Assembly (NCBI GenBank): GCA_013399875.1
Contig: VXAZ01006807.1
Span: 1,426,001-1,490,000 of the forward strand
Length of the DNA stretch: 64,000 nucleotides
Direction of reading: 5' to 3'
DNA from: Gymnorhina tibicen
Lineage: Eukaryota; Chordata; Aves; Passeriformes; Artamidae
Positions 11,701-25,430 of this stretch are shown piece by piece (positions within the stretch are counted from its first letter, which is position 1; each line of letters begins with the position of its first letter). The notes under the pieces were generated by a model. It worked only from the letters and a program-made list of their open reading frames with translations. It was not told the origin of the DNA and searched no databases. Position numbers and translations under genes: made by a program.

Positions 11701-14700
11701 ATTTCACCTTTCTGTCGCAGTCTGTCAAAGAGGCTGTTAGAACCACAGAGGCCAGTGGTTGCAATATTATTAAAATTTTGGAAATATCTTCCTGGCTTTG
11801 TGTCCAGAGGGTAGAGTTAAATACTTATGCCTTAAAAACCCCACAATAATCTCATTTTCAGATGCTGCTTTTCTAAAACACCTACTTTGCTTGTGAAGGA
11901 TCTCTTCTGCATGAAACACATTCCCTGTTCCCTTTAAAAAGCCTCTGGTGTGCTGCTGTTACCTGGTCCCAGCAAAGGCTTCAAATTTCCCGTTCTTGCC
12001 TACACAGCCTTTTACTGTCAGGAGTGCAAACTTCTATGTTTTTTCCATATTAAAAAATCTTAGTAAAGGCAAGGTAGGGTTTTATATGGGTTGGCACTTT
12101 TCTTCTTCCACCATTTTTGATTGGTCTTTTAAATTTTGCATATGTCATGTAAGGCACTGAGGGTGTGAGGCTTTGCCTTTTAGTCAGTGGTCTACGGGCA
12201 GGATAAGAAACCTCTTGCTCTGCTCTAGGACTTTGCCTCAGATAACAACATTCTGTTTGGGAGCTCATTGCTGCTTCGAATTCTGCGTGTTGCAGGCATT
12301 GCCTGCAGAGGCTCCCTGCCTGTGAAACCAAGGAATAATTCTATAAAGAGAATGGTTTGCAGACCTGTGGGTGGTACAGCCATAGGCACCACCTGGAATG
12401 AGCCACTACCTCCCCCTTCCAGCAATCTGTGCTTTTTCCTCAGAAAGGGATCATCCAAGCTGCAAGAAAAATTAAGAAATCCTCATCTGCTTCCCAAAAT
12501 GCATGGCCATGAGCTTTCTAGCAATTTCTAGGATGTCTCTTGCAATTAAGAGCTTATCGTGTGTCAGTACATCAACAGACATAATAAATACGACTTTTTT
12601 TTGGTGATTCTGTCAGTATTTCATATTAAGGCCCTTCAACATCCAGAAGGTACATTTGAAAACAGAAATTTTGGGCTTTGTTGTTTTGGGTTCTCTTTCC
12701 GCATATAGCTGAGTATCACAAAGGAGTAATCAGAACCAATGTACTCAATATTAATATTGATCAGCCATTACTTCAGTTCCCCTTTAAGGTAGTCTCTAAA
12801 GCATGGAATACTGCTAGCTGCAATTCTAGGTAACAAGTGTCAGGGACAGAAAGCTGAAAATAAATCTCTCTTTCCTCTTATCATTAGAAATATAATTAAT
12901 TTCTGTATGTAGTAAAATTCCTCTGTTGACTTGGGATTGTTACTGGCATCTTTCCACTTTCTGTCAACAGAGTAGCATAGAAAATTAGAAGTTCCCCTGG
13001 TCTGGATCGTCAGAAATAACAGACACTTCATTATCTCCTCTGGGTACTTCCAGTAGATGATGTTGTTGTAATGCTAATACCAGACAGAGATCTAACAGGT
13101 TTTGATTTACGTGGAGCACATTTATTGAAAGATTACTTGCTGGTCTGCATGGACCCTGACTGATAGAATTTTCAGGGAGGTCAAATAGCTTTCACTAAAC
13201 ATGCATCACAGAATTGCAGTGGTGATCCTACTCCTGTGATGAAAAGTAGTTGCTGGCAAGAGAAACTGATGCCAGTGTGCATAATATTGAAGAATTAGTA
13301 CCTCCGTTCTCACCACGTCTTTCAGTGATTCGAACTGTCAAATTTTGCTGAGTAAACCCCAAAGAAATTGGTGATAATAATGGACTCTGGTAGATTTTCT
13401 TCTTGAGATAATGGGTCTGTCATTTTTACATTATCTTTCTCTGTTTCTTCCCCTCCCACCCCAAATGTTTCAGTGTTTGGGAAAGCACCAAGGAGTAAAT
13501 AATATAAACCTAAGATTTTTAGGCAAGCATAAAGTACATATAAAGATATACATAAAATATAAATTTATTTCCAAATGTATTCCACACATACAAATATATC
13601 AGTATTTTAGATAGAAATATACTATTCATTATATCTATGTTAAAAATGTTTTGTTCATCCATAGAAGATTGAATCAAAGTATCTAGCTTCCCTTACATTG
13701 ACAAACTATATTTTCATGGTGTTATTTCTGTACATCAACCAACCAAACCTGGTGTTTGTGCTTGCAGACAAGAAAAGGGAACTTTCTGGTGAAAATTAGC
13801 ACAGACAGGTGCATTCTGAGGTCTAGACTCTGAAGCAGATGGACCTTTCATTTGGAAGATTCACAATTAATATTATCTAAGCCTATATATGTTCATAGCA
13901 TGAGGCTTTTGTACGCTTTTCCTAGATGGAATATTTATGGTTTCCTTCATTTCTCTGAGAAAAAAAGAAATTGAATTCATAATCCCTCTTAACAAAGTCC
14001 TTTATGAACCTGTGGTGTATTGTAGTGTATGCATACAGAGAGATGGATGTGCATATAAACTTTTAAAGAGATAAATGACATTTACATCTAAAGATATGCA
14101 TGGAAAGATAATGGTGCATGCTACTCATTTGTATAATAATGAATTTTCATTTGGCATGATGGACGCCATTTCTGACATCACAATTTACTTTTAATTCTAA
14201 CAATGTCACTTACTTCAGATGGCTTTTCCCTATATGTGCAAATGTTAAAGCAAAATAAAACCCCGTAAATCCTTTTTGAGGTGTTGCACATTCTCCATAT
14301 TAAAGGGAAACTTCATTTTACCAGCAAATATTTCTCTTCTCATACTTCTTCATTTTTGAAGTGCTAGTTATATTTTCTCCAATAGACATCAAATTTTACA
14401 TCAAATTCAAAGAACTTTTTCTCCCTGGTTGGGAATAACCTACTTAGGGAAGAATTTGGACCTTATAAAATGATATGATGTCAAAATAGAATGTGAATGC
14501 AAATAAACATCTTAGATATCTATTCACAGCTGAGCCCCCTTAAATGTCAAAATGCAGACTCAGCGATGGCTGTGCATGTCATTGGGGATGACACCCACAC
14601 TGTCAAATCACAACAAAGCATTGTTGAAGTAAGTCTATGGAGACTACATTAAGTTGTCAAATGAAACAGATGCCAGCACAGATTATATTGCCTCTGAAAG

Positions 14701-15957
14701 ACAAATAATAAGAAACTAAACACGAAGACTCTGATCTTCAATCGAAGTGTACAAGTGCATAGAATGCCACCTGGCTTGGTTTTTTTCCTTTTTTTAAGTC
14801 TTTGGTTTGGGTTTTGAAGAGTTAGAAGCAGGGCTCCTTTTCCTGTGATGTTTAGCGTTTGGTTTTTTTTAAGTTACTTCAGATTAAATTTACCTATTTA
14901 ATAATAATAATAAATAAATAAATAATTCTTAATGCAAATAGTTCTTATTACAGTTTTTGGGTTTTTATTGTTTCAGTGCAAGATCTACCTTTTAGAAACT
15001 GCTCAATGGATTATACCAGCTCAGCACTATCAGTTTACCAACTGAAGTTATAAGCAATCAACAGCACAGAATTACACATTGCCAGTCTCAAACCAACATG
15101 TCAATTTCGGCTGTGTTATGGCTTAACAATTATCAAAACATCTCAAGAGTTCAACTGCTGCTAGATTTTCACAGCAAAGGTAACCATTCTGTTAAAGCAG
15201 TTCCTATTCAAATCTTTGAGGATAAGACAGAGAGAGTTTTTGTAACAGACAATCATAGTAATACTTGAAATGAGCATTTTAGCTTGTGGGTTAATGTAAG
15301 GACTTTATGTAGATGTTTACATTTTACTATTTTGCCAGCTTATAACGAGGAAGCTTGGTTGAAGCTTTCATAGCATTTTGTATCAGTTTTAAAGAAAGCT
15401 CTTACAGCTCTCCTCATTGGGTGAACAGCTTTCTTCAGTGACATCTATGACATGCTTGGGTGGCTTTTGTCAGCCAGCTGCACTACAAAGTTCATTCCAG
15501 AGGAATAACTTAGTTATTTGACCTCTACCACTGAAACCCTCAGATTTCTCAGTAGCAGTGACTCTGTTCCTGGTGGGCTTGACTCATGTCCTTATTTTCC
15601 CTGAGGCAGACAACCTTAAATGAAGCCATACTGCTGCCATCAGAATGGCCTCCCCCCACCATGTAGTAATTTTAAGGATTTGCTGCCTGCTCTAAAAGGA
15701 CACTGAAAATTCTCTGGCTGCCTTTCTTTCAAGACAAGGCAAGACTGTCCCCACAAATTCTATGCCCCTCAGAAATGTATCACTCATGTTATGATCATTT
15801 ATGCTTTCTTTGCATCCCCGAACAAGCTGTGAATTTTATTTGGCTGCGTTTTTGCAGAGCCATGTCTCAGCCACAAGCCTGAACTTTTCCTCAGCCCTTA
15901 TGTTGAAAGGCTTAATGGAAATGAAAACCATAATGTCAAATTCAATAAAGTTAATAG
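8799..15957. other. Unique AT-rich stretch with weak relics
   Basis: No gene recognised. It includes a MIR/L2-like relic at 8895-8995. An open minus frame of 144 codons at 9815-10249 has no recognisable domain. Short AT-rich tandem tracts occur near 14900-14930 (ATA/AAT repeats). Nothing else stands out. Confidence 0.55.
8895..8995 (+). repeat. Ancient MIR/L2-like relic (weak)
   Basis: The order 'gtaggtatg', then 'tattttccagatga', then 'aggaaacaga' follows the conserved MIR/L2 segment (gaggtaggtactatt... attttacagatgaggaaactgag). The match is by eye over about 65 bases and diverged. Confidence 0.45.
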
Positions 15958-15990
15958 TTGGTTTTGGTTTTGGTTTTGGTTTTGGTTTTT
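15958..15990 (+). repeat. (GGTTTT)n hexanucleotide microsatellite
   Basis: About five tandem copies of GGTTTT followed by T-rich sequence. An A12 run follows at 16020. Confidence 0.9.
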
Positions 15991-16667
15991 ATTTTGTGTG
16001 TTATGTAATCAGTAATTCTCAAAAAAAAAAAAGGCAAAATAATACTGTATTGAAAAAGTAATTTGCATAAAGTAATCTAGCATGATTTGCTTGGATCCAC
16101 TGTCACACATCTGTAATAATTTTCGGTTCTGAACAGGCTCTGCCTAACACAACTAGCACAGTTTTCACACAGTGCTAAAACAGAGGAACCAGTGTCTGTG
16201 TTTCAGTGGGTTCTGTGCTTTCCATAACAAAAAGTACTTTTCTCCATTCTTTTTCTTCCTCCACAGATGTTACCCAAAACATAGGCTGTTTTCCTCTTTC
16301 CTGGTACCGTAAGCTCTGTTTGATCTCCCATTACTTCAGCAGATTGATATGGAAATTTTGTTCCTCTTATGCCTATTCTGTTTGTTTTCTTTTTTTTTCT
16401 TTTACCCCATAATTTTCCAAGTAACAGGAGGCTTCTTAAACACCTCCTAAGGGCTTTGCTACTTTACAAAGAGCATTTTGCATTCACTGGTTTGTAATCA
16501 CAATAAAACCTTTTTGGCCATACCGCAGTTTTCATTTTCTGGCCGATTTGTTTCAAATATGTTCTCAGACCTTTAGAGTGTTAAATAATTGTTATCAGAA
16601 ACATCAGTTAAATTCAGTTCAGTTGATCTCAGCTATGCTATGACTAATGGCAAGGAAAAGGATTTTT

Positions 16668-16692
16668 ATTGTTGCTGTTGTTGTTGTTGTTT
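16668..16692 (+). repeat. (TGT)n triplet tract
   Basis: Imperfect TTG/TGT repeats of about eight units with one GCT interruption. Confidence 0.8.
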
Positions 16693-19341
16693 CTTAATTG
16701 CCCTTAACAGTAAGCAGATTTGGCTGACAGGTATTTTGATTCCTTTAGAGTCCAAACTTTTCCATTGGTTCAGAGTCCAATACTTCTAAGGTCTCGGTGA
16801 TTCTCAGTAACTTCTGATCGAACTGCAGCCCTCAGTCATAAGAGAATTCAGCACTTGTTTCTGATCTCACTGCAAAGTCTTCTACTTTTAGAAATGTTAT
16901 CTAAGATATTTTGCTTTTGGCTACTTAAGGTCCACATCACAAAATTTGAAACATCTTTGTTAAAAATACTTTGATCTTCCATTTTTCTGTTAGATTTTAA
17001 CTTAATTAGAAAAGACAAAAAGTTTGCAGCTACATTCAGTTCTGGTGTCATTAGTAAAGAAGCCTCTGCAAAAAAAAAATCCACTTTTCAAGTTACAAGT
17101 TTTTTTCCAAAGACCAATAAAATTTCCGTTTTGAAACTCTGCACTTTCTTCAGTCACACACGTGGCAAACAGACAATATGCAAATTTTCCTTCTTTGCAA
17201 AAATAAGTTCTCATTCATAAAAAATATATGTACAGTCTCAATGCTAGATAAAGAGAGAACCTTAATAACTAAAAAACAGTGTGTTAGAAGCTCACTTGTT
17301 TTCACTATAATCCTAACCAGAAACCTTGTTAAGCTGAGATAGCTGCATGATGAGATCTATGATTGCATATGCTCAGCAAAAATGTTTCTTCCTCATTAGA
17401 CAATGTAATGATAACAGTATAAGTGGCCCCTTGATGTTGCCACAGCACAACAATGAAATCCACTGCCTGATCAATTTAATTTTTTCTGTAGTTAGCAAGT
17501 CAAAATTTAGGTTGGGAAAGTTGCTGCTGTAGACATAGCCTACAAGATACTCTAATGATTTAAATATTATTGAAAATACCTGCAGGGTTCATGATGTTAA
17601 AATGAACTTTTTAGGAGAATGCAAAGAACAGCATGAAAATACACACATGCAAGACCTCTTGTTGTAAAAGGTTGTCAGAAGGTAGCAAATACTTTCAGAA
17701 AGCACATTTGTGATATTTATAAAACTCTGATATTTAATTCTTAGAACAATCACATAGTCTTGTGTTCTTTCACTTTGGTACCACATGTTAGGTCCATGTG
17801 AGGCTACTCCAGGTAGCAGCCTTTTGGTCTTCCACCCTCCTCCTCATCCTTTAGAGGGAGAAATGGACAAGAGGAAGGATGGGTTATAATTGCAATGCGC
17901 AAGCATTCTTTCTGCTAAAATATCATCCTTATGAATAACGTGCTGTATGTGTGTTTCAACATGATTTCAATAAAATGATATATTTTAAACATTCCTATCA
18001 GTTCTTTCTTATTTTTTATAGCTGCAGCACCCATATTGCATAATTCATGTTCAAATCATTTGCTGATGTAGCAAAGACTTTCTCTTTATAGCAATTGTTT
18101 AAAAGAACAAAATGAGGGTATTTAAGTGGCTAATCATACAGTTTGTCTGAGAAAATATGAGCATTTAAATGTCATGCTGATAAACTGATCAGAAATGAGT
18201 CCTGGCAGCTACTAAAAATATAAAACAAAAGATGATGTCTCTGCATCTGTTGTGTTATTTAAATAATAATTGCAATTTAAACCACATTCTTTTATATTCT
18301 TTATTAAAAAGAATCAATTATGGGAAGAATGGGCACCAAAATTCCTATAATAAAAAACACATCTTACAGGGTGAATGATAGAACATTGGTTTTATACAAA
18401 TGATTTAGTCCCAAGAGTTTCATAAGAGGAAGAAAAAATCAAATATTATTAAAAAGAGTGTAGAAAATGTACCTTTTCAATGTGAATTGCATTCCCATGG
18501 TTGGGATACAATCTGATAGTAACAAAAACATCCTAAATGGATCAGATGACACAAAAAACCCTGTAAAACTAGGAACTATTGGCTGAGTTCCTTTACTGCT
18601 TTTGTTTCTGAGAACTGAAAACTCAGGTACAGGATTCTACTTGAACACAGTATCTTAAATTAGGGTCTTCTCTGTTTTGACTACTTTTTAGGAATGACCT
18701 AACGAAAACATATCAGTTTTCTGTGAAAAGTGTACAAATGTTCACCAAATTACATTTCAATATGTTAAGAAAAATTTGAAAGAAAAAATCCTCTAATCGT
18801 CTATGACAGTAAATAATTATTTCTATGCTTTTCCAGTAAGTGCCATAGCTCTCAGGAAGTAACATTGTAAAGTTTTTTCTAGCCATGAACATGATCATTC
18901 GAAAGGAGCTACTTCAAAATTTCACAGTACTGCTCGGTGAACATCTCATGAGTAACAACTACAAAAAAAATCAGGCCAGGTTTGCAACTGATTTGTAGCT
19001 GGGAGAAAAGGGCTGAGTTGGCAGCGCTCGTCTAACTTGGTTGTAGCAGTCATTAAAGTCTAAATAATTCACAATGACTCTGTGGTCAGACCCCTAAGGT
19101 ATGGAAAAAGGAGTTTGTCAGAAAATGTCCAAGCTCTTCTGAAAGACTCGCAGTATTTCATTCCCCTGGTTCAAATTTAAAAGGTTATTTATAAAGACGG
19201 ATGACAGACCACAAAAATAAAAGTTTTGTACATTAAAAATAGTTTATTCTCATATAGTTCTCAGAGTTGGCCACCTAACCTATTTGGTCTTTCACCTAAC
19301 CGATAAGATTTGGCAAATTATTGATGTCTCTTTCTTTTTAG

Positions 19342-19542
19342 GTCTTCAGATGGAGACTAGACAGCTCCCTGTTAGCCTCCATGCCTAGTCAAACCATGGA
19401 GTTTCCTGTGGGGAAGATGTTCAGTGAAGTGCCTCTGCTGCAGGTCATGCTTCAGCTTCTGCATGCTGAATCAATCCCCACTTGAGAAGAGAAAGGATTT
19501 CAGGTTCCCAAAATGTTTTTGTTTATGATGGACTTTAATAAA
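19342..19542 (+). other. Possible terminal exon with polyadenylation signal (unproven)
   Basis: A pyrimidine tract ending TTTCTTTTTAG precedes an open segment of 47 codons (19342-19482) that stops at TGA 19483-19485. AATAAA follows at 19537-19542, about 50 bases beyond the stop. The segment is clearly richer in G+C than its flanks. Its frame begins VFRWRLDSSLL and ends LLHAESIPT. I do not recognise the protein. Acceptor, open frame, stop and poly(A) signal in the right order could mark the last exon of a coding or non-coding transcript, or be coincidence. Confidence 0.2.
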
Positions 19543-21324
19543 TGCACTTCCAGTGTGCACTAGAACTTGCCATGGTAATTTAAAAACTGTTTTTTAAGGA
19601 TTTGATGCCTCTCTTTGATATATTTTACAGCTGTTTATTTTTTCTTCCTGTTTGAAATGGGTAGAGCACCTTTATCATTAACATGCTGCAAGTGTCTCCT
19701 TACTTGACTTTTACATTATTGCTCTAGCTATTACTATGCATGCATTATTTATATGGTTGGCTATCAAGGAAAAAAGGCAAGCAATTTACTTGTCAAAACA
19801 TATTAGAATGCATGACTTTAAATCAAAGTTGCATGGGTCTGTAAAAAGCTATAATAAATGTTCTCTGGCTAATATGTTAGTGTCATGCAATGGGCATGGT
19901 CAGTGTATTGGGTAAGAAACCTGTAATCACTTTAAAGACTCTTTGAATAGGAGAGAATTTTAGATTATTATTCTTTGCTTTTAATTGTATGATATTAAGA
20001 CTTAATTTATGAAGATTACATTATTTCAGTATAACAAAATTCTAACCTGTGCTTTAATGTTACCATCAGATTTAAACAGGTATTTTCTCAGTATGAAAAT
20101 TATAAACATGGAGCCTAATTATCTAAATCTAACTTACACATACAGATCTTTGGACTTAAAAAATATATCTTCTTTCCTGCAGAATGCATTCCTCTGAGTG
20201 AGAGAAAGTTCCTGCAGTGTCAATAATTCTGCCCTGCAGGACACAGACTTAATGGCTCCCTTGTCCTTGTGCTTCCGTGTTGTAGCACACAAACAATTGC
20301 AGCTGAAATCACTGTATACGATCCTTACACAACAAGTTTCCAAAAAAATGATGTGAGCCACCTGTTTCATGCAGAAGGTGAATTAGCTCCCTGTGAACTA
20401 CATCTAGAAAGCATTTTGACAAAACCAGAATACTTTCCAGCTCCCCATTGCCCTTGCCACAAAGAGAAAGTGGAGCCCAAAAAAATATTTAACTTCTCTT
20501 AGCAAATAAAACCTGGAAAACAACTGAGGGTCAAAAATCTAGAACAAAAATTTTAAAATTAGATCCAGGCAAATCTTTCCAGAAAAATGGTTCCAGATAA
20601 AAAACCGAACTATTCTGAATAAGTTTCAATTAAATTATCATTGCATTACATTTCTAACCTCATTTTAGGAGTATAGCTGTTTGTTGAGCTCAGGAGAGTC
20701 AGTAATATCTTTTCTCAATCTGAAATAGCATTTTGGGTCAAATAGAATTTTCTGGTCTATTCAAACTTTCAAAGTGCAGCCACAAAGGTGTAATGAATGT
20801 TTATCACACTTGCAGACATGCTTATAAACACAGACCCTAATTTTTAATCATTTTCCATCATACCAGATGGCATTTTTAATTTCTTTTTCTGTAAGTTCTT
20901 CTCAAATCATATTGGAATTAAGGAAATGAAAGGGAACTTAGGTGAATGTTGAAGTAATTATAAAGTTATAATTGAGGAAAACCCCAGTTAATGACACTCT
21001 TCCTAAGGAGAAGGCAGAAATGTGCCATGGTAATATCCAGTTTTATTAAGATACAGTGGCTTATTCAAGGTGGCCAAAAAACTTTATGGTTGGACAATCA
21101 ATGGTATATCTATTTTCCTTTCCATCTGGTGTGGTGAATTACCCAAGTGTTCTGCAAAGCCAAGGCGGTTTTGTATTCTCAGAGTGGAGACTGGTCCAGA
21201 AAATTCTGAATAAGAAGTCGTAGTTGAAAAAGTGTGACAGAAAATGTAAGCTTACTTATATCTAGGTAAGAAACAGGCTGTGCCCTAATGTCAAGGAAAG
21301 TTTGACGTTATCCAAGGTTTGATT

Positions 21325-21382
21325 GCACTAAGCACTGTGTGAGCTGGGAGGTCTCTGCCCTAAAGAGCTTGCACTTCGAGTA
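21325..21382 (+). repeat. Ancient amniote SINE/L2-like relic (weak)
   Basis: 'aagcactgtgtgag' followed by 'gtctctgccctaaagagcttgc' resembles a motif found in old amniote interspersed repeats (agtccctgccccaaagagcttaca). Match by eye only. Confidence 0.45.
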
Positions 21383-24300
21383 TTATGCAGTGGGCCATAG
21401 TGTATGTCTTCCTAAAAGTTATGTTCTAGCTTGAGTGAGATTAATCAGCTTTATACCTGAGGTGATAGCTGAAAATTTTTGACCTGTATTATTACCTGAC
21501 AGCGGGTCAGATTACCCTAATTTATGTACAGGCTGTAGCCATAAGATAATTTTTTTTCATATGGTGAAATAGTCACCTTTTATTTTGTCTGTCCTCATCT
21601 TTAATCTGTTTCAAAATTTAAACAAGATGACCTTCAAATTTGTTGTGGAAAAAAAAATTAGTCTTTTTCACATTGTTATTTATGATTTCAGAGGAAGGAA
21701 AAGCACATTTTCACCTGGAGGAAATAAGCCATTTTTAGAATGTCTATTTGTCAGACTGTAAAAGGTGTTAAAAGAGAAAGCAATTATTAAGGTTCTGCAA
21801 GAGGAATCAGGAAAAAAAAATTATATAATATTATTTGTTTAAGGTTGCTTTAAAAAAATATACAGATTTGCTAAAGCCAATCTATTAGTTATGTTCTCCA
21901 TGTGAAAAGAGCAAGACAATCCTAGGTTAGCTATTTTAAAAGGCTATAAAAAGATGGTGTTTGATATATTGAAATTATATTTGAAAGAGGAAAAAATGCT
22001 TACAGACAAAGAAGAAAATTGCAAGGTTTAAAAGGGTTTTATTGTAATGAGATTGATGGACATTTGTGGGCATATGTAAATAGGTTTAGTCAGTGCTTCA
22101 CTGAAAACAACATTGGAGATAAGAAAAATGCCATATTCCTGCTGTACAGTGCAAGACACATGAAGACTGGTTGGGTTTTCTGTCTCTTCACAAACCTGAT
22201 AAAGTCAAGAAATTATTCCAAGCAGACAATAAGTAAATGCCAAACCTATATTGTAAGTGGATTATTATACTTTCAACTGATTGGGTAGTTTGAGAGGAAA
22301 GAAAAAAATAAAGGTAGTGCTTAGCATACAGGGTTTATTTCGGATATGATGGAGAATGCTCTGGAGTTTATGACCTGACTGACTACTGGAAAAACAGCTC
22401 AAAGATAGGATGGAGTGTTGGATGATAGACTCATTCAGAAGGTGTGGAAGTGACAGGTATTTTCCCTGTCTGTGTATCTGTGTTTAGGTGTTATGACTAA
22501 CCAAGTGTAGATGCCAGCTTTACAATGAACTGACCTGTTGGCTGGATCTCTGGTGAGTGTAATGCAAGCTCTCCTATCTAGTTCACACACGAGTCTCTGG
22601 CTGTAAATATCTATATAAGGAGGTCCACAGCTGCAGCTTTTCTAAGACACTGAGGTCAAAAAAAAAGCCCAGATGACAAATTTCCGAGTAACCCTGTGCA
22701 TAGGGCAGCATGAACTGATAATTGCCAGAAGCTCGAAGAGACTCAGAAAAATTAATACAGGGATGCTGTAGGACAAGCCAACCTTGGATTTTGCAACTGG
22801 GTTCTGCCCTAGTGAATGCTAGTGACTTGCTAGGATGGAATTTCATATTCCACTTAGCAGGGAGAGACCATTATTCACTCAGGAGGTGGGCAATGTGATG
22901 CTGAGATCTACGCTGAGGCAAGAAAAGAGCCAGCTGAGGTTTCTAACACACAGAGCCGGCCAGCAGTAGAGACAGAAATAGAACTGAAATCTCTTGCCTC
23001 CAAGACAGACTTCTTTACAAAAAATTGCCTTGTTTCTATTCTTCCCGAACCTGTCCTTTCATTTTGCCTTCTATTTTGTAGCCTCCTTCTGGATTTTCTT
23101 CATTTACTTATTGCTATTTATCAAGATGATTTATCACATACTTTAAAGCTATCTATAAAATAAAAAATTTTCCTTCGCTAATGCTAAAAAGATAGTATGT
23201 TTATATTTAAGGATGAAGTACATACTGAGACTCCCCAGCCTTCTCCTGTGAAAAAAATAGATGATCATGTTTATTAATCTGTTGACAATACAAGAAAGGA
23301 TCTAGTCTGCCTCAAGCTTTATAAATATACTTTAGCTGGAAGGCTTAGTAATGTAGGATATGACAAACTTAAGCTTTATGATCTTAGCTAAGAAGAAATC
23401 TCTGTGGAAGCTGGTTATCTGTCAAGGGGCTAACACCAAAGAGTTCAGAGATTATGGAAAGGCTTTGTGAAAACAATATGCATATGGGAGGGAGGAGTTC
23501 ACTCACAGGATTTTTTATTTTTAATAGTTGAGTATGACGTGATAAGACTAAGCTAGAGAGACAATAGGATATTTTACAGAATCAGGACTCCTCTAAATAT
23601 TGGATCATGTCTTTCATCCTCTTAATGAAGCTTGGGAGAGCTGGAGAAAGATAGATATTGACCTGGAGGAATTAAGAATCCTGTGTATTTTCAGTGATGT
23701 TGTCCTTGGCCTTTTTTATGCTTTCCTGAAGGTTAATTATCCATGGGTCTTTTATCTTATTTGTATCTTGGAGGTTTGAATAAGCTAAATGAGAAACAGC
23801 TTATGCAGTACTTTCTTATTTCAGCTTTTTAGACTGGCTTTTTCTATATAAGTCACACAGAGAAAAGTATTCTGAAGGAGGATTTGTATACAAATGTGTG
23901 CTGATCTTTCAGAATGTCTGATAAGGAGAAATGTGAAGGAACAGCATCCTGGGAGAGATAGGATTTAGCCCAATCTTTGCCCAAAGCAGGGTCATTTATA
24001 CCAGAAATATTCTTACCAAGCACTTGCATGTTTTTAAAAACTTGTATGGCAGAGGCTCTACAAATTCTTTCGGTAATCTTTTCTGGTGCCTCTCTACCAC
24101 CAGGTAAGTTACAGATATCTTCCAATTATCAAAAGACAGATACATGCTGTAGTTTAACACTGGCAGTAGATGGTAACTGTCCTCCACTGAACCACTGTCA
24201 AATCAAGAAAAGCCTTTAAAGCTTACTCCAGGTGACGGGTCAGTAACATACTTCTTCTTCCAGAAGGCTTGCTTATAATTAAGGGATCAATGTGAAAAGT

Positions 24301-24724
24301 GATAAAGATTTGCCTCAGTCTTTTTCTTATAGTGACTTCACCAGAGAAAATAAAGACAGGTTGCTATCATTTAAAAAGTTGGATTTACATAAACTAGAAT
24401 ATGTAAAACTGACAGCAAACGGAAAAGACAGAATAAAAATTAAAAATTGGTTATAAAGCAACTTCCCCTGACTGGCATGTCCAAGGGGGTTTCTGTTTAC
24501 CAGCTTTAGTTTCCCTCAAAACAGTGGCTTCTGTGTTGCAGTCAACTCTAAATGGTGCCTTCTGAGGATGAGACATTTTTTTTCCTGACACCTCTGAGAC
24601 ACATCCCTGAGCTTCTGGATGTGAGTCTCTAGACTCAGGTTCTAGAGAAATTTTTCTGCTTTTCTTTGCTTCCCTGCCATGGTTTTATGTCTGTAACTTT
24701 ATTTCTCTATTTTATATTTTACAG

Positions 24725-24843
24725 CTCTCAGGAACAATTTTTAAATAAAGACAAATTATTTTTGACCGAATGTCAACTCATTGAGTCTTTATCAAAGCAT
24801 AATTCTGCCATGGACCTTCTCGGTGACCTCCAGCAGTTTGAAG
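24725..24843 (+). other. Possible internal coding exon, 119 bp (unproven)
   Basis: A strong pyrimidine tract (TTTATTTCTCTATTTTATATTTTACAG) leads into 119 bases that are open in only one frame and end at GAAG|GTAATC, an acceptable donor. The 39 full codons read as an ordinary soluble helical peptide (it contains LFLTECQLIESLSKH and AMDLLGDLQQFE). The acceptor-side phase is 2 and the donor-side phase 1. I cannot name the protein. In DNA this AT-rich an open run of this length alone is not significant; the case rests on the flanks and the peptide-like composition. Confidence 0.25.
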
Positions 24844-25315
24844 GTAATCAGTTTCATGAGAATGAAGTTTATCTAAAATTGAGTTAGAAACTTACACAAA
24901 TTTATGGACTTAGCAAGTACCCTCCCTCTCTGGATGTTATTTTGAATTATATATTCTGTGAGAGAAAATTAATTTTTTTACACCTGTAGACTTGTACTTA
25001 AGACAAAAGAATAAGTGTTAACTTTGCTGGGAATGCATTCAGTGATGTCTCTATTAATCACAGTCATTCTACTTCTCAGATCAAAGTGGAGCACATATGC
25101 AGTAAGTCCTTTGTATTTTTAGCTAATTCACATACACAAACCTGGTTAGCATCTCTTGTGTTGGATACTGAGCAGGAGACATTACCACTGCACCATCTAA
25201 GAGTGAGATCCATCTAATCTAAGATGAACAGTAAAGCTGTGGGGGAAAGAATGCGGCAATCAATTTATTCCATATAAACAAACAGAATCCTATTTATTCT
25301 ATATAAATAAATAGA

Positions 25316-25430
25316 GTCATAGAGTAACAGATTGTCCTGTGTTTGAAGGGACCCACAAGGGTTACTGAAGTCCAACTTCTGGCACAGGACAGCCCCAAGA
25401 ATCCTACCATGTGTCTGACACATGGAAGTC
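25316..25430 (-). mobile_element. CR1 LINE 3'-end fragment
   Basis: 'agtcatagagtaacagat... tgtgtttgaagggacccacaag' and 'aagtccaacttctggcacaggac' match the reverse complement of an avian CR1 3' untranslated end. The 3' terminus is on the left, so the element points to the minus strand. Only about 115 bp survive, the usual severe 5' truncation of CR1. Confidence 0.8.

Larger units (their letters stand above)
16035..25315. other. Unique AT-rich stretch with exon-like segments
   Basis: No gene identified. It contains a short TGT triplet tract near 16668-16692, a MIR-like relic at 21325-21382, and two splice-flanked open segments (19342-19542 and 24725-24843) listed separately. A 92-codon open frame at 20227-20502 on the plus strand is followed at once by AATAAA but has no recognisable homology. 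Confidence 0.5.

Noticed and set aside
15958..15990. GGTTTT tract as an interstitial telomere
   Set aside because: The unit is GGTTTT, not TTAGGG, and only about five copies; a simple microsatellite.
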